NCBI RefSeq assembly: GCF_001723175.1
Contig: NC_064651.1
Coordinates: 3,410,001 to 3,474,000, forward strand
Reading direction: 5' to 3'
From: Penicillium oxalicum
Taxonomy: Eukaryota; Ascomycota; Eurotiomycetes; Eurotiales; Aspergillaceae
DNA: 64,000 nt
The position numbers and the translations under genes were made by a program. Shown here one piece after another: positions 1 through 10,600 of the stretch; position 1 is the first letter of the stretch; each line of letters begins with the position of its first letter. Below the pieces are notes generated by a model. The model was not told where the DNA came from, made no database searches, and worked only from the letters and a program-made list of their open reading frames with translations.

Positions 1-95
1 GGGGCTTCGATGGTGTCGTCATATTCGCGCTTCGATTCCTCCTTCTGAGCCTTTTGCTCGGCCCGACGGCCTCTTTTTTGCTTTTCACGAGGCAT
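1..95 (-). CDS. nop9: Nop9-like Pumilio-repeat nucleolar protein, 5' end only
   Basis: Only the first 31 codons are present; the gene runs off the left edge. The protein opens MPREKQKRGRRAEQKAQKEE, a Lys/Arg-rich start that matches the N-terminus of fungal Nop9. Nop9 is a Pumilio-repeat RNA-binding protein of the nucleolus needed for 18S rRNA maturation and 40S assembly (family knowledge). No Pumilio repeat lies inside the window, so the call rests on this N-terminal signature alone. The ATG is complementary to 93-95. Confidence 0.6.
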   Translation of the reverse strand, partial: MPREKQKRGRRAEQKAQKEESKREYDDTIEA

Positions 96-863
96 TTTGG
101 AAAGGTGTGATTGAAATGTGAACGTGAAGCCGCTAGTCGTGGCGCTCATGCGCTGGGAAATTTTTTGGATAAGCGGTGGTCCAAGCGCCCTCCGCGGCGA
201 ATGTTTGTTTGGTTTGCAGCGCCTCTCCGCGGATCGTCGGCGTCAACGACCAATGTTCGCTGCAAATACGGCACTCTCAGCTCCGAGTAACAGACGATTA
301 GTGACCATCAAAGCGCGAGCCATCTCTTCCATACGCTGAAGAGCACTCACAGGGGACTGTGGGGTTTGGAAATTTTCACATTGAGAACAGCGAGTCACAG
401 ATAGAGACCTTGGTCAAGTCCAGGGCATCCCTTCGATCGCCTGTTGTGGCAACGGGCAGCAGAGCGGCCTTTTACAGATGACGACGGGAGCTTCCCAGAG
501 TCTTTCAATAATGTGACTTCTTGGGTACCTGGACTGGATAGTCGCATCCAATGGAAGTTGACACAAAATGTCGGTTTCGGTCCAGGACGCTTTGTTTCCT
601 TAAAACCAAAGCTACCCTCTTCACATCTATGTAAGAGGGTAGAATTTAATGCACTTGAATATCTGTGTCGATCAAAATTTGGTCACAGAGGCAGCTGTTC
701 GCTAATTGGAAATATATGCGGGATAATTCTCGAGGTCATCCATCGAATTATTGGACGTGCTTTGTATGTTGATCGGGCCCGTCACAATCCAAATCACTAG
801 TGTCGCGCCACCTACACACCCTTTCTACTTATCCGTTCAACTCCCTCGGGGCTTCTGTTCCTT
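96..863. promoter_or_regulatory. spacer: nop9 upstream region and SDR 3' flank
   Basis: About 770 bases without a convincing gene. Both neighbours are on the minus strand, so this should hold the nop9 promoter and 5' leader and the 3' UTR of the SDR gene. The open frames here are short and have no recognisable domain. No TATA box or repeat stood out. Confidence 0.5.
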
Positions 864-2013
864 CTACAATCCAAGAACGTCCAAAAGACCTTTGTCCCGC
901 AACTTCAGTTCCTCATCAAGCTTTGTCCAGATGGCGGATCTGGCTTCTGCATCGTAGCATATGGATCTAGCCGGTGCTTCCCAGATTCGGTTGATGTATT
1001 TGCCGCCACCTCGCCCATTCGGCGCACCGACACGCTGCGTATGCGGGTCCGGTCCCAGCTCTGGAGAAGTGGCTGCATGAGTGATAGCTAAGCTACCTTG
1101 CTGTGGCGTGATCGCGAAGAAACGCAAAAGAAGCTTCAAAACATGAGTGGGGAGATCGGTGGCTGTTGTCAGTGGGGTCCAGATACTCGACGCCACAAAT
1201 CCCGGGTTCACTCCATTGACTGTGATGTGGAGATACTCGGGGTGTCGCAAAAGTCGAGACTGTAGCTCTATCACCCACATTTGGTAATAGAGTTTGTTGT
1301 CCTGGTAGTCATTACCCTTTTTCCATGGCCCGCCATGGAAATGGTCTAGATCAAACAGCCCGAGATGATGAATACACGATGTCGTACACACAATTCGAGG
1401 CTCTGCGCTTCGAGCCAACGACGGAAGCAAACGCAGGGTGATTAAAACCTGAGAAAGAAGATTGACCTGCCATGCGATATCAGTGAGTCCTTCGCGAGGA
1501 AAAGCGAGAGAAAAGCTCACGGCCAGTCCGAGTGTGTACTGCCGAGTCGTCACTACATACCTGATGAGCCATCTCAAATCCATCTTTGGTCACGATGTCT
1601 TGGGCGGGAGGTGCGACTCCAGCGTTGTTGCAAAGAATATCCAACGGCCGGTCGCATTTTATCCATCGTGCGCAAAATTCCTCAACACTGTCGAAATCGG
1701 CCATGTCAATCTCCCACCATTCGATTGTGGATGAATGACCCTGCGCGTTGGAAATGGTCTGGCACTCCTCTACGGCTGCGGTGGGATGCATCTCCCATGC
1801 AGGTGGATTGCGGCAGGCCAAGATCATATTCGCTCCCATCGCCGCTAAAGATTTCGCAGCCTCAAAGCCGATGCCATTGTTGGATCCAGTGATGATGATC
1901 CACTTGCCGGTCAGATCGGCGCCCGGAACGTGCTGGTCGGTAAGGAACGAGCTGTTCACTCCACGAAACGCCTGGATAATATCATAAATGCCCGGCCCTG
2001 ATGGCTTGAGCAT
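864..2013 (-). CDS. short-chain dehydrogenase/reductase (SDR), retinol-dehydrogenase/WWOX-like
   Basis: Two exons, complement(864..1466, 1561..2013), 351 aa. The 94-nt intron (1467-1560) has donor GTATGT and acceptor GCAG and keeps the frame (FEMAHQ / VNLLSQ). The Rossmann NAD(P) motif TGSNNGIGFEAA is near residue 42, CNNAGVA follows near residue 131, and the catalytic YQDNK (YxxxK) is in exon 2, so all core SDR elements are present. The fold predicts an NAD(P)(H)-dependent oxidoreductase acting on a small hydrophobic alcohol or ketone; the substrate cannot be read from sequence. Overall it resembles the WW-domain-oxidoreductase/retinol-dehydrogenase-like SDRs common in Eurotiales. No signal peptide or clear membrane anchor is seen. 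Confidence 0.85.
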
Positions 2014-2568
2014 CGTGATGGCTTGGAGACGCTAGCTTGATATTGATCAACTTGGCACAGGAATTTGAGGTCGACCAAATCGGCGAGAAGATGCGGGTTC
2101 GCAGGCGGAAAACGTTGAATGGGGGGATCCATTAGGGGCTGGGTGGGAGTCAGTTAGCCCGTGCAAGTCACGAGCCCCCGTATGAAGTAAGCTCAATGAA
2201 CCAGACTGACTGTCATCATTGACCGTCTACCTGAACCCGGCCATCAACGTCTCTCTCGATCCGCAGCGAAGTCGATAATCGACCTCACAAGATGGCAGAT
2301 TGAAGCGCCTTTGCATCCATAGAAATCGCCGACTCGGCTATTCCTTGATCTCGACCCGTGGCCCGACGATCTAATGGCACGGAGAAATAAATAGCCATGG
2401 GCAGCAAGGAGACCCATGTGTGGTGAGGAGACTACCTATATACGCGCGACGTCGGCCCTCTCAGTTGGAAAGAAGTGGGAGGGTCATTAGATTGGCACTA
2501 GTTCAATGATAATAATACACTGGCAGAGACAGTCTCCACCACCTTTTGTCTCATGTCGAGCTTTCCGC
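2014..2568. promoter_or_regulatory. spacer: SDR promoter and fmp25 3' region
   Basis: 555 bases upstream of the SDR start and downstream of the fmp25 stop, with both genes on the minus strand. It holds the SDR promoter and fmp25 terminator by position only. No further gene is recognised. Confidence 0.45.
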
Positions 2569-4308
2569 TTATGCTACCGCAGAGAAGATCGCAGTGACAT
2601 GGCGACCACATTCGACTCTCTGCTCCATCCTGACCGATCGCTTCCCCACCATTCCCTTGTGCCGAGGCATGATTTGCAAGCGGGCCTCTGGCTCGTCTTT
2701 CTTCGATGCCTCAGCCGGTGCCCTGATATAGCTTGGTCGCGAGAAGTTTACGCGCTTTCCGGTACCCAGCTGGAAATGCTCATTGCCTCCCCACAAAAGA
2801 AGGTCGTAGCCAAAATCACGCGACCTATCAAGGGAGTCGGTGGGTCTGGAGGTGACCGCGGTCTTGTTGTCCATAATCGCGGAAACATGGGTGGTACCCA
2901 CGGAGATGTCGCGAAGACGAATGGGTGTCATTTGATTCTTGACCTCGTCGTACTCCGCTAACCCACTCAGATCCTTGACCTTGGCGGGCGAATCTTGCAG
3001 ATGAACCCATCTGCCTGTTCCCAATTGACCCCAAATACCCTTGCCGCAAGCCCATGTGTCAGCGGTGACATGGTCGAGGTCACGGACCGCCTTAGGACTC
3101 TCCTCCGGCCCAAGAACGCGTTTGGCATCAACAGTGAAGAAACTACCCGCCCCACCGGCTGCGATGTTGGTCGCCTGTACGGCGTACAGCCCCCGGCGGT
3201 AAAGTTTTGATAGGGAAAGGGCAAAGGGGGTGTCTCTGGATGTCTGTTCGGAGTCGTAATCAACGCCTAGCTGACCAAACGAGTTGTCACCCCAGGCAAA
3301 GACCCGGCCGTCCTTGGTGAGCGCAAGCGAGTGATAGTCACCGGCACTTATCTTCGAAACCGGGGAGCCCAGGAAAGCCGTGACCTCGTGGCAGACATCG
3401 ACTGGCCCCTTGGGACGAGTTGACCATGTCAATCCAGGCACCCCGAGTTGGCCTCGTGAAGGATAGTGTTCGGTTGATGCGACAGCGGTGAACACGCGGC
3501 CGGAGCTGGTTAAGAGAACCACGTGCTCTTGACCTGTTGAGATGGAGGTCACCTTTTCGCCAAAGCCCAAGGCTGGCTTTAAGCAGCGATAGCTCAGGGC
3601 GGACTGATTACTCCAGAAAGGTATCCAGGAACCTTCTTGTGTCCTTGGACCGACCTGCTGCTCTTCTTTGGCAATGGGCAGCGAATATACGGTGCCATCG
3701 GATGAAAGCGCAATAACCCGATTCTCTGATAGGGCGAGGGACTTGAGATTCTTGCCAGTCAAAGTCTTTGTGGGCTTGTATTCTTTCTCGGAGAAGCCTT
3801 TGCCCCATTGAACCAGATCACCATCTTCCGTGATTGCAGCGCCGGATTTTTCATTCGCTTTGAGATCACGCAAGACCTGTCCGTTGAAATACTTAAAACG
3901 ACGGGGCGTCTTGACATCAGTATCCTTTGACCCTGGATCCACGACTTTGTAGACATTCGAGCCACACATATAGACCGCTGGGCTTTTCAGGCTTCGCTTT
4001 TCCTGGATCAATGGTTGCTCTTGCAGGTCATGGACGTTAATCATTTGCTTCTCGGCAGCAGACTTGCTCTCAGTTGGCACCTCATTGAAATCTCCTTTGA
4101 AGAAAGAGTATCCAATATATGCCGCAGCCCCGGCACCTGCCGCACCCAAGCCACCAAGGACCATACTCGGAGACCCGTTGGACTTTTGCGCATTTTGACT
4201 AGCTAGCCCACGCCGGGGTGTCCGAAAGGGAACCCGGGCGACAGTGGCCGAAGGACGAAGGATCAAGCGCATCGAAGGGGATGCAGACCCTCTCATTCGT
4301 GCGGCCAT
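2569..4308 (-). CDS. fmp25: mitochondrial RCC1-repeat protein, Fmp25-like
   Basis: One uninterrupted exon of 579 aa. The first ~40 residues are Arg/Ser-rich and lack acidic residues (AARMRGSASPSMRLILRP), a typical mitochondrial presequence. A Gly/Ala-rich transmembrane segment follows (VLGGLGAAGAGAAAYIGYSF, residues ~50-70). The rest carries RCC1-type beta-propeller blades such as VFAWGDNSFGQLG, TWACGKGIWGQLG and LLLWGGNEHFQLG. This is the architecture of yeast Fmp25 and human RCC1L, inner-membrane proteins; Fmp25 is linked to assembly of respiratory complex III (family knowledge). It is divergent from cog3, and only 271 bases separate the two start codons. Length and layout look complete. 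Confidence 0.85.
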   Translation of the reverse strand: MAARMRGSASPSMRLILRPSATVARVPFRTPRRGLASQNAQKSNGSPSMVLGGLGAAGAGAAAYIGYSFFKGDFNEVPTESKSAAEKQMINVHDLQEQPLIQEKRSLKSPAVYMCGSNVYKVVDPGSKDTDVKTPRRFKYFNGQVLRDLKANEKSGAAITEDGDLVQWGKGFSEKEYKPTKTLTGKNLKSLALSENRVIALSSDGTVYSLPIAKEEQQVGPRTQEGSWIPFWSNQSALSYRCLKPALGFGEKVTSISTGQEHVVLLTSSGRVFTAVASTEHYPSRGQLGVPGLTWSTRPKGPVDVCHEVTAFLGSPVSKISAGDYHSLALTKDGRVFAWGDNSFGQLGVDYDSEQTSRDTPFALSLSKLYRRGLYAVQATNIAAGGAGSFFTVDAKRVLGPEESPKAVRDLDHVTADTWACGKGIWGQLGTGRWVHLQDSPAKVKDLSGLAEYDEVKNQMTPIRLRDISVGTTHVSAIMDNKTAVTSRPTDSLDRSRDFGYDLLLWGGNEHFQLGTGKRVNFSRPSYIRAPAEASKKDEPEARLQIMPRHKGMVGKRSVRMEQRVECGRHVTAIFSAVA

Positions 4309-4579
4309 GATTGTAAGTTAAGAAATCTTTCAGCTCTGACTGTGTGAAGCTGTGAATTTCCTGGGGATGGCGATCGGGGTAGCTCATCTTGATTGCGTCA
4401 GTACCGGGCGGGATCCTGAGGCAGAATAAGCTCCGGCCGAGCTCCTGTTGGCGAACTGGACTTCGATATACCCCGGAGATGAACCATCACCGATATGTTC
4501 ATGTGCCAACCTTGAACTCATGCAGATCGAAATCGAATGATCTAGTAGTCAGCGCTAGCACCAGGGCTGATTCTTCAGA
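4309..4579. promoter_or_regulatory. bidirectional promoter, fmp25 / cog3
   Basis: The 271 bases between the divergent ATGs of fmp25 and cog3 must carry the start regions of both genes. No TATA box is obvious. Confidence 0.5.
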
Positions 4580-7166
4580 ATGTCATCAGCGAAAACGCGA
4601 ACACGTCGCCAGACGGCACCGTCAGGACCCCCGCGGAAGGTTGCCGTGAGAGAAACCCGGCCGCATCTTGACGGCTTGTCTGAGCAACCCGAGGAGACTC
4701 ACGACGAGTCGGTCGTTCCACAATGGGAGAACGAATACGAGTTTTCAGAGTGGTTTAATGGGGTCAAAGGAGACTTGATAGAGGAAAGTTACGAACAATA
4801 CCAGTATGTGAATTGGAGTAGCGGAAAAGGAGGGGGGTCACGCTTAATCTGCGATTGCTGACAATGCCCCCCCCCCCCCCCCCCCTTCAACTGTAGGAGC
4901 TGCCTAGACGACTTGCAACAGTCGCGCGAGCATATCGACGACATCTTAGCGAACACACTCGGTTTACTTGACTCCCTCTCTCACCTGGCCAAGGAGTTCA
5001 ACACGGTCGAATCGCAAACATCCAATTTCGAGAAGCAATGCGAGGGTCTGCTGGCTGCTCAAGAGCGGGACACAAAGCTCGCAAATGGGATACAGACCAA
5101 TCTTCACTACTATGAATTTTTGGATCCGGCTTCGAGAAAGCTCAATGCTCCGGGTGCTGGAAACACGGTACGAGATGAGGAATTTTCCGACATGTTGCGG
5201 CGCCTGGATGTGTGCTTGGACTACATGGAAACGCACGTGAGTAAACTGAGATCACGGAATCCGTCATGCTTGATAATCGTGCTCTCTAATGTTCATGCCA
5301 GCCTGAGCAAAAAGAAGCAGAGGTCTACCGGTCCAGGTACCGCCTGCTTCTTACTCGCGCTCTCACCCTGATTCGTGGCAACTTTGTCTTCTCTATGCGA
5401 GAAATCTACTCGAGTGTCTCGAAAAAATTGACGGACCAATCACTCAACGATGCAGCCTTGTCTGCGCTACTTTACGCAAAGTTCAGGGTTGGCGCGCCGG
5501 AGCTCAAGCAGATCGGCGTTGAAATTCAAAAGCGAGCAGTCCCACCCTTGAACTCCGAGCAGAACAATGAGGCGGAATACCAAAGCTTGATGAACGAATT
5601 ACACAACAATTACGCTGCAACGCGGGTCAAATTGATTGTACCTCTGGCTCGCAAGAAGCTCAATGAGATTGCCCAGACTCCGAGTGCTTCAAAGGACTTG
5701 GTCGCTTTCGCTCGTGCGAGTATCAGTTACATTCGCGGCTTATGTTTAGATGAGTATGACTTGTGGGGAGAGTGGTTCCATGGCCAAGCTGGGCTGTATG
5801 ACTTTCTTGAAACCATATGCGAGCCACTCTACGATCATCTTCGTCCGCGAATTATCCACGAAAACGACATGAGTACGCTTTGCCAACTGTGTACCCTCCT
5901 ACAGACTCGTTATTTCCTCGATCCCGAAGAGGATCCTGAACAAACTGACTTGAATCAGCTTGACTTCTCAGCCTTGATTCAACCAGCTCTTGAAGATATT
6001 CAAACCCGACTGGTCTTCCGAGCCCAGGCTGTCCTTCGCGACGAAATTGAGCGTTACAAACCACGCCCCGAGGATACCGACTACCCGATGCGCAGTAAAC
6101 AGGTCTCATTGACCGTGACTGATACCCAAATATCCGGCACAAAGGACATATTGGCAAATACAATGGTCGAGACTAAAGCGCCGCTCGTCGATGATGGTAA
6201 TGAAAATTCAACGACTTCAGACTAGGACGGAAAATGGGATTTTGAGACCCAAACCGCATTAAAGGGCTGGTACCCTACTTTGCGAAAGGCAATCTGGCTC
6301 TTGAGCCGGATCTACAGGCTTGTTAATGTAAATTTCCCCTTTGGAACATGTGCCACATTTATCATTAATGGCTCACTGACAATCCCCTACAGTCCACGGT
6401 GTTTGACGATCTGGCCCATCAAATTGTGCACCAAACAACCTTGTCCCTTCATAGTGCCAGCACTCTCATTGCAAATAAATCATCACCCGCCGATGGACAA
6501 CTTTTCCTGATGAGCCATCTCCTTATCCTAAAACAGCAGATTGTTGCCTTTGACATTGAGTTTGTCGCCCCGGATGTTTCCATCGATTTCTCAGGCGTGA
6601 CAAATACCTTTTGGGAGCTTCGCGAAAGAGGTGGCCTTTTCAACCCGCGCAATTTGATGCGTCTCGTTGGACACGGTCTTGTCCCTCGTGTCGTCGAGAA
6701 TATGCTCGATGCCAAACTCGAACTAGATGGCTGTTTGCGAACCGTCATCAACGATTTTATCAATGCGTTTGCAACCCGTATGACAGCGTCCTTGCCAACA
6801 AAGTTTGTCGACACCCGCAATCTGCAGCACGGAGAACTTGTCTACCCCTCCTGTCGCACAATTGAACAGGAAGTGCCTGCGCTCCGCAAAATCCTCAACG
6901 CATACATTGACGACACGCGGATGAAGGAAACGCTAGTTGGCGCTGTTCAAGATCGCACAATCCAGATCTACGAAGACTTTTTTGACAGGTACATGTCGTC
7001 CGGGAAGGATAAGGACCTGAATGAAGCAGTGTGGGATGTCGATACTTTTGCCTCGTGGTGCGAGAACATTTTCCAAGTTGGCGTCGCTGGACTTCATTCG
7101 GAGCGAGCAAATGATTTCACGGAGGATGACGATGGGGAAGAGGGGCTATCTACTAGGAGCTCTTGA
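4580..7166 (+). CDS. cog3: COG complex subunit 3 (Sec34-like), with an in-frame TAG
   Basis: Exons join(4580..4803, 4897..5236, 5302..6327, 6393..7166), about 787 codons. COG3 is a core subunit of the conserved oligomeric Golgi tether that captures recycling vesicles within the Golgi. The N-terminal block (WFNGVKGDLIEES, then CLDDLQQSREHIDDIL and a helical stretch) and the C-terminal block (GWYPTLRKAIWLLSRIYRLV, VFDDLAHQIVHQTT) match Sec34/COG3. Intron 1 contains 19 consecutive Cs between a CTGAC branch-like site and the acceptor. Oddity: codon 6223-6225 is TAG, in frame, in the poorly conserved acidic linker. Coding similarity resumes at the very next codon (DGKWDFETQTALKGWYP). No convincing GT-AG intron removes it. 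The gene may need readthrough, use an atypical intron, be broken in this strain, or contain a sequencing error (CAG to TAG would be one transition). Confidence 0.85.
4867..4885. repeat. C19 homopolymer in cog3 intron 1
   Basis: Nineteen consecutive Cs on the sense strand, between the CTGAC branch-like site (4858-4862) and the acceptor at 4896. They form an unusual all-C polypyrimidine tract. The length is likely unstable and hard to sequence. Confidence 0.9.
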
Positions 7167-7613
7167 TTGGGGGGGGGGGGCTCTTTTTTATTTCTTTCTC
7201 TGAGTATAGTTGAGTTGCTTCAAGATACCAATTGCATGCGTCTGTCCCATAATGGAAAATGAACATCTCACTTACAGCGAGGTACAAGTTTGCCAGACGG
7301 TCAAGCCTTGAACCTGGATGGTTCGTGTAGCCACGTCTATTGATGATATTTGACTCAGCTATGCGCTGTGAGTAGACAGACTTTTCATTCGTAAGCATGG
7401 ATATCTATCTACCGGCATCAGCAATCTTCTCGCTCAAACAAACCACCCATCCCTCGCTAGAAAAATGCACAAAAGAACAACAATGGGCCTTTTTCATGCA
7501 GACACAACGCCAGTACACCCAGCTCTACAGACCGCAAGGGCCAACGGGCCCCGAGGTAGACAAAATGTGCAAGCCTGAATCTGGCCTGTCAAGTGACTCA
7601 ACCGGGGAGTTAC
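7167..7613. terminator. convergent 3' spacer, cog3 / bck1, with a G12 run
   Basis: Between the convergent stops of cog3 and bck1. It begins with 12 Gs at 7169-7180, right after the cog3 stop, followed by a CT-rich stretch (CTCTTTTTTATTTCTTTCTC). It should contain both polyadenylation regions. No further gene is seen. Confidence 0.5.
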
Positions 7614-10600
7614 TCAAAGCACATGCCGAATTTTAGCATAGAGCTCCGTATCGAGGAAATTGTAGCTAGGATCCGGCTCGCAGAAAGGATGGCGAGTAAG
7701 AAGGGTCCCAGCAGTCGGACGCTCGGAGGAGTTGCTGTTCAAGGATGAGTCAGTCAGTACACTACTCCCAGACATTTATAGCCACGGAGCACAACAACAG
7801 AGGACTCAACTTACACAGTGAAGCAGTCGTACATAAAGGCAAGCGCTGCAGGACTGATGCTCATGGAGACGTCGTCGGGGATCGGTGGAGCTTGGTTAAG
7901 ACTACCGAGCTTGAAGATGGCGCCAATGGCTTCTTCTTTGCTCCACGGTCGGCGACCAGCAAACATCTCCAGCACGACACAGCCAAGCGACCAAATATCG
8001 ACCTTGGCACTGTAACCCTGGCCTTGAGACTGGATGACTTCGGGTGCCATCCAAAAGACCGAGCCTTGCATGGAATTGGAAGAATCATTTCCATAGATGT
8101 CATCGGTCTTCTTGGAGATACCAAAGTCGGAGATTTTGCATGTTCCATCCAGGTCAAGCAGAATATTGTCTGCCTTCAGATCGCGGTGCAAGATTCCCAT
8201 GTCGTGTAGATAGGCAAGGCCATCGAGAGTTTGTCGTGTTAAAGATTTCACTACACTTTCCTCAAACTTTCCATGCTTTCGGAGACAGCTTCCAACGGAA
8301 CCACCCGAAATGTACTCCAAGTAGATGGAGATGGACATTTCCCCTCGCTCACAACCAAGGTATTGCACAATGTTTGGGTGCTCAAGATGTTGCATCGTAT
8401 CGATCTCTTGGTCCAAGGCAGCTACCATCTCCTTGATTCGGTCTCGGTCGGATCCGGCCAGCCTCGCGTTGATCTCAACTTGTTTCACGGCCAAAACCTC
8501 ACCGTTGTCTGCGTTCATGCCTAGGTACACCCGACCGTACGTGCCCTTTCCGATAAGCTGACCGCGAATGATACGGAATGTAGGTTGGCGTTGTGGAACA
8601 GACCCGCTTGTCTCCGGTGCGGGAGCGTTCTGGGGGATGGGATCAAGTTTACTGAGTCTTGTGCCAGGCTTGGGGCTAATTTGCATGATCTTGGCACCGA
8701 ACATCTTGGTGCTCTTCCGTCGCAACAAGTTGCCAGATTGCTGAGGCCCCGCAGAGCTGACACTCTTGGTTCGATGTGCGGCGCCCCTGGCCACTTCACG
8801 GATTGACTTCTTCCGTGACAAGCCACCACTGCGGTCCAGGTTCCGCCTGGCGACGATGGATCCTCCTTGCGGAGCTGGTGGAGGACGCATCGTCGATGTG
8901 TCCGATGGGATATGATTCGCATCCCCAATAGACTGTGAGGTGGATGACACGGCGTCTTGCCTGGCCCGGATGGTAGCTGCAGCATCCGAATCACCCTTTG
9001 CTGTATTAGGTGAGGGAGGCTCTTCCAGGTATGGAGCATCAAGATCGACATCCGGGAAGAAGCTATCCAGATTATCGATAACGCCTTCCACGGCAGGTCT
9101 GCTAGCCCAAACGTCGCCATTGACGAAGGAATCTCTACGATTGGGTTCTTCGTCATCCGATGAATCCGATCCGTAGAATGTGCCTGAGAACTTCCTCGGT
9201 GCGGTAGAAGATTCACCTCCTTTTTGGTCTCCGCTAGCCGGCGTGGCAAAACTCTTCCCTGACGAAGTGTTTGGGGAGATGAAGCTCACAACCCGACGCG
9301 GCTTAGCATTATCAGTGTCCAAACTCAGTGAAGGTTTTCGTCTCTTTTCAAGTTCTGGTGCAGGTTTGGGGGGCTCGTTCCTTGAGGGCCTAATTGCGAA
9401 AAGGCCATCGTCAGACGACTCGTCGTCGTCGTCCGCCTGCTCAACGGGTTGCTGAGGCGGTTTGAAGAATGATACTTCGGATTCTTCAAAATCAAATTCC
9501 GGGCCAAACGACTTGCGAGACTGCACAGTAGGCTTCTGCGAAGCTGTGCCCTGGGCTGAGGGCATAGCAGACGGAGAGCGGGACGCAAATGGCGGAGCTG
9601 TGTCTTGGATATAATGGCTGCCGAAGGCACTTGCATTCTTGCCTGAGTCTGAGAGAGAAAGTCAAATTAGAACTGGCTTGAAACACGCGCCTACGCAAAT
9701 TCATCAGCACTGAGCGGAATTCTAGCTTACCAAGCGTTGTTCGACTTGATGCGGTCGCACTAGAACCCATCGTGCTGGTTCGATCCGAGTCGGAACCCAT
9801 GCTGTCCTGACTGTGTACAGACGGAACCGAAGGTGAAGGGGTGCCAATAGCGCTTGACATTCGGCCAACAGTTGCCAGCACCGCCCCGAGGCCGGGGGCC
9901 TGTCCTGCAGCCTGAGTCTGGTGGCGATGACGATCTCCCCACTCGCCCGGCGCCTTCCTCAAAGAGTTCACTTTTGTGAGTGTGTTTGACTCATTAGGTG
10001 CGACAGGAGGTTTCCGTAGAGGAACCAGGGTATCTGATTTTTCAACCTTCTTCTCTTCGTATGGAGAAAGTCGCGGGGAGTCAAAATCAATGACACCTTC
10101 ACGTCGATATCCAGTGTCTCCGTAGGTATCCTTCCGTGTTTGCTGTGCAGTTGAGGGTGGCATCCGGGATATACGATTTTCTTTCTGCTTACGCTCAACT
10201 TCTCGCATATGCGCCTCGTGTCTTGCTAACAGATCCATTTTGTCGGGATCTTGATTCAGTCCAGGGTCAGGAGATGTATCTTGTGAGGGCTTCGAGATGG
10301 AGGCTTTCAGAGTATTCTGCCGAGAGCCTAGAAGATCACTATAGGGCTTCGCTTGGGTCTTTGGAGATATCCTGTTCAATGCTCCCTCCTCCAAGGGCTT
10401 TCGGTGGATAGGCCCCTGAGTTGCTGTGGGAGATTGAGCTGGCTTTTCGGAAGGAATTGAGACCCCTAGACCATCGAAACGTGGCGCTTGGTTTGCCGAA
10501 TTGGGAGCCGCAACACCCTTGACAAATATTTTCAATGACCCATAAGCGTCGGATTTGGTTCTCCGACTGACTGCTAAGATCGAGTCGCTCATGGGATCCT

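Noticed and set aside
6197..6225. 29-nt GT-AG intron that would remove the COG3 TAG
   Set aside because: Too short for a fungal spliceosomal intron; all other introns here are at least ~53 nt.
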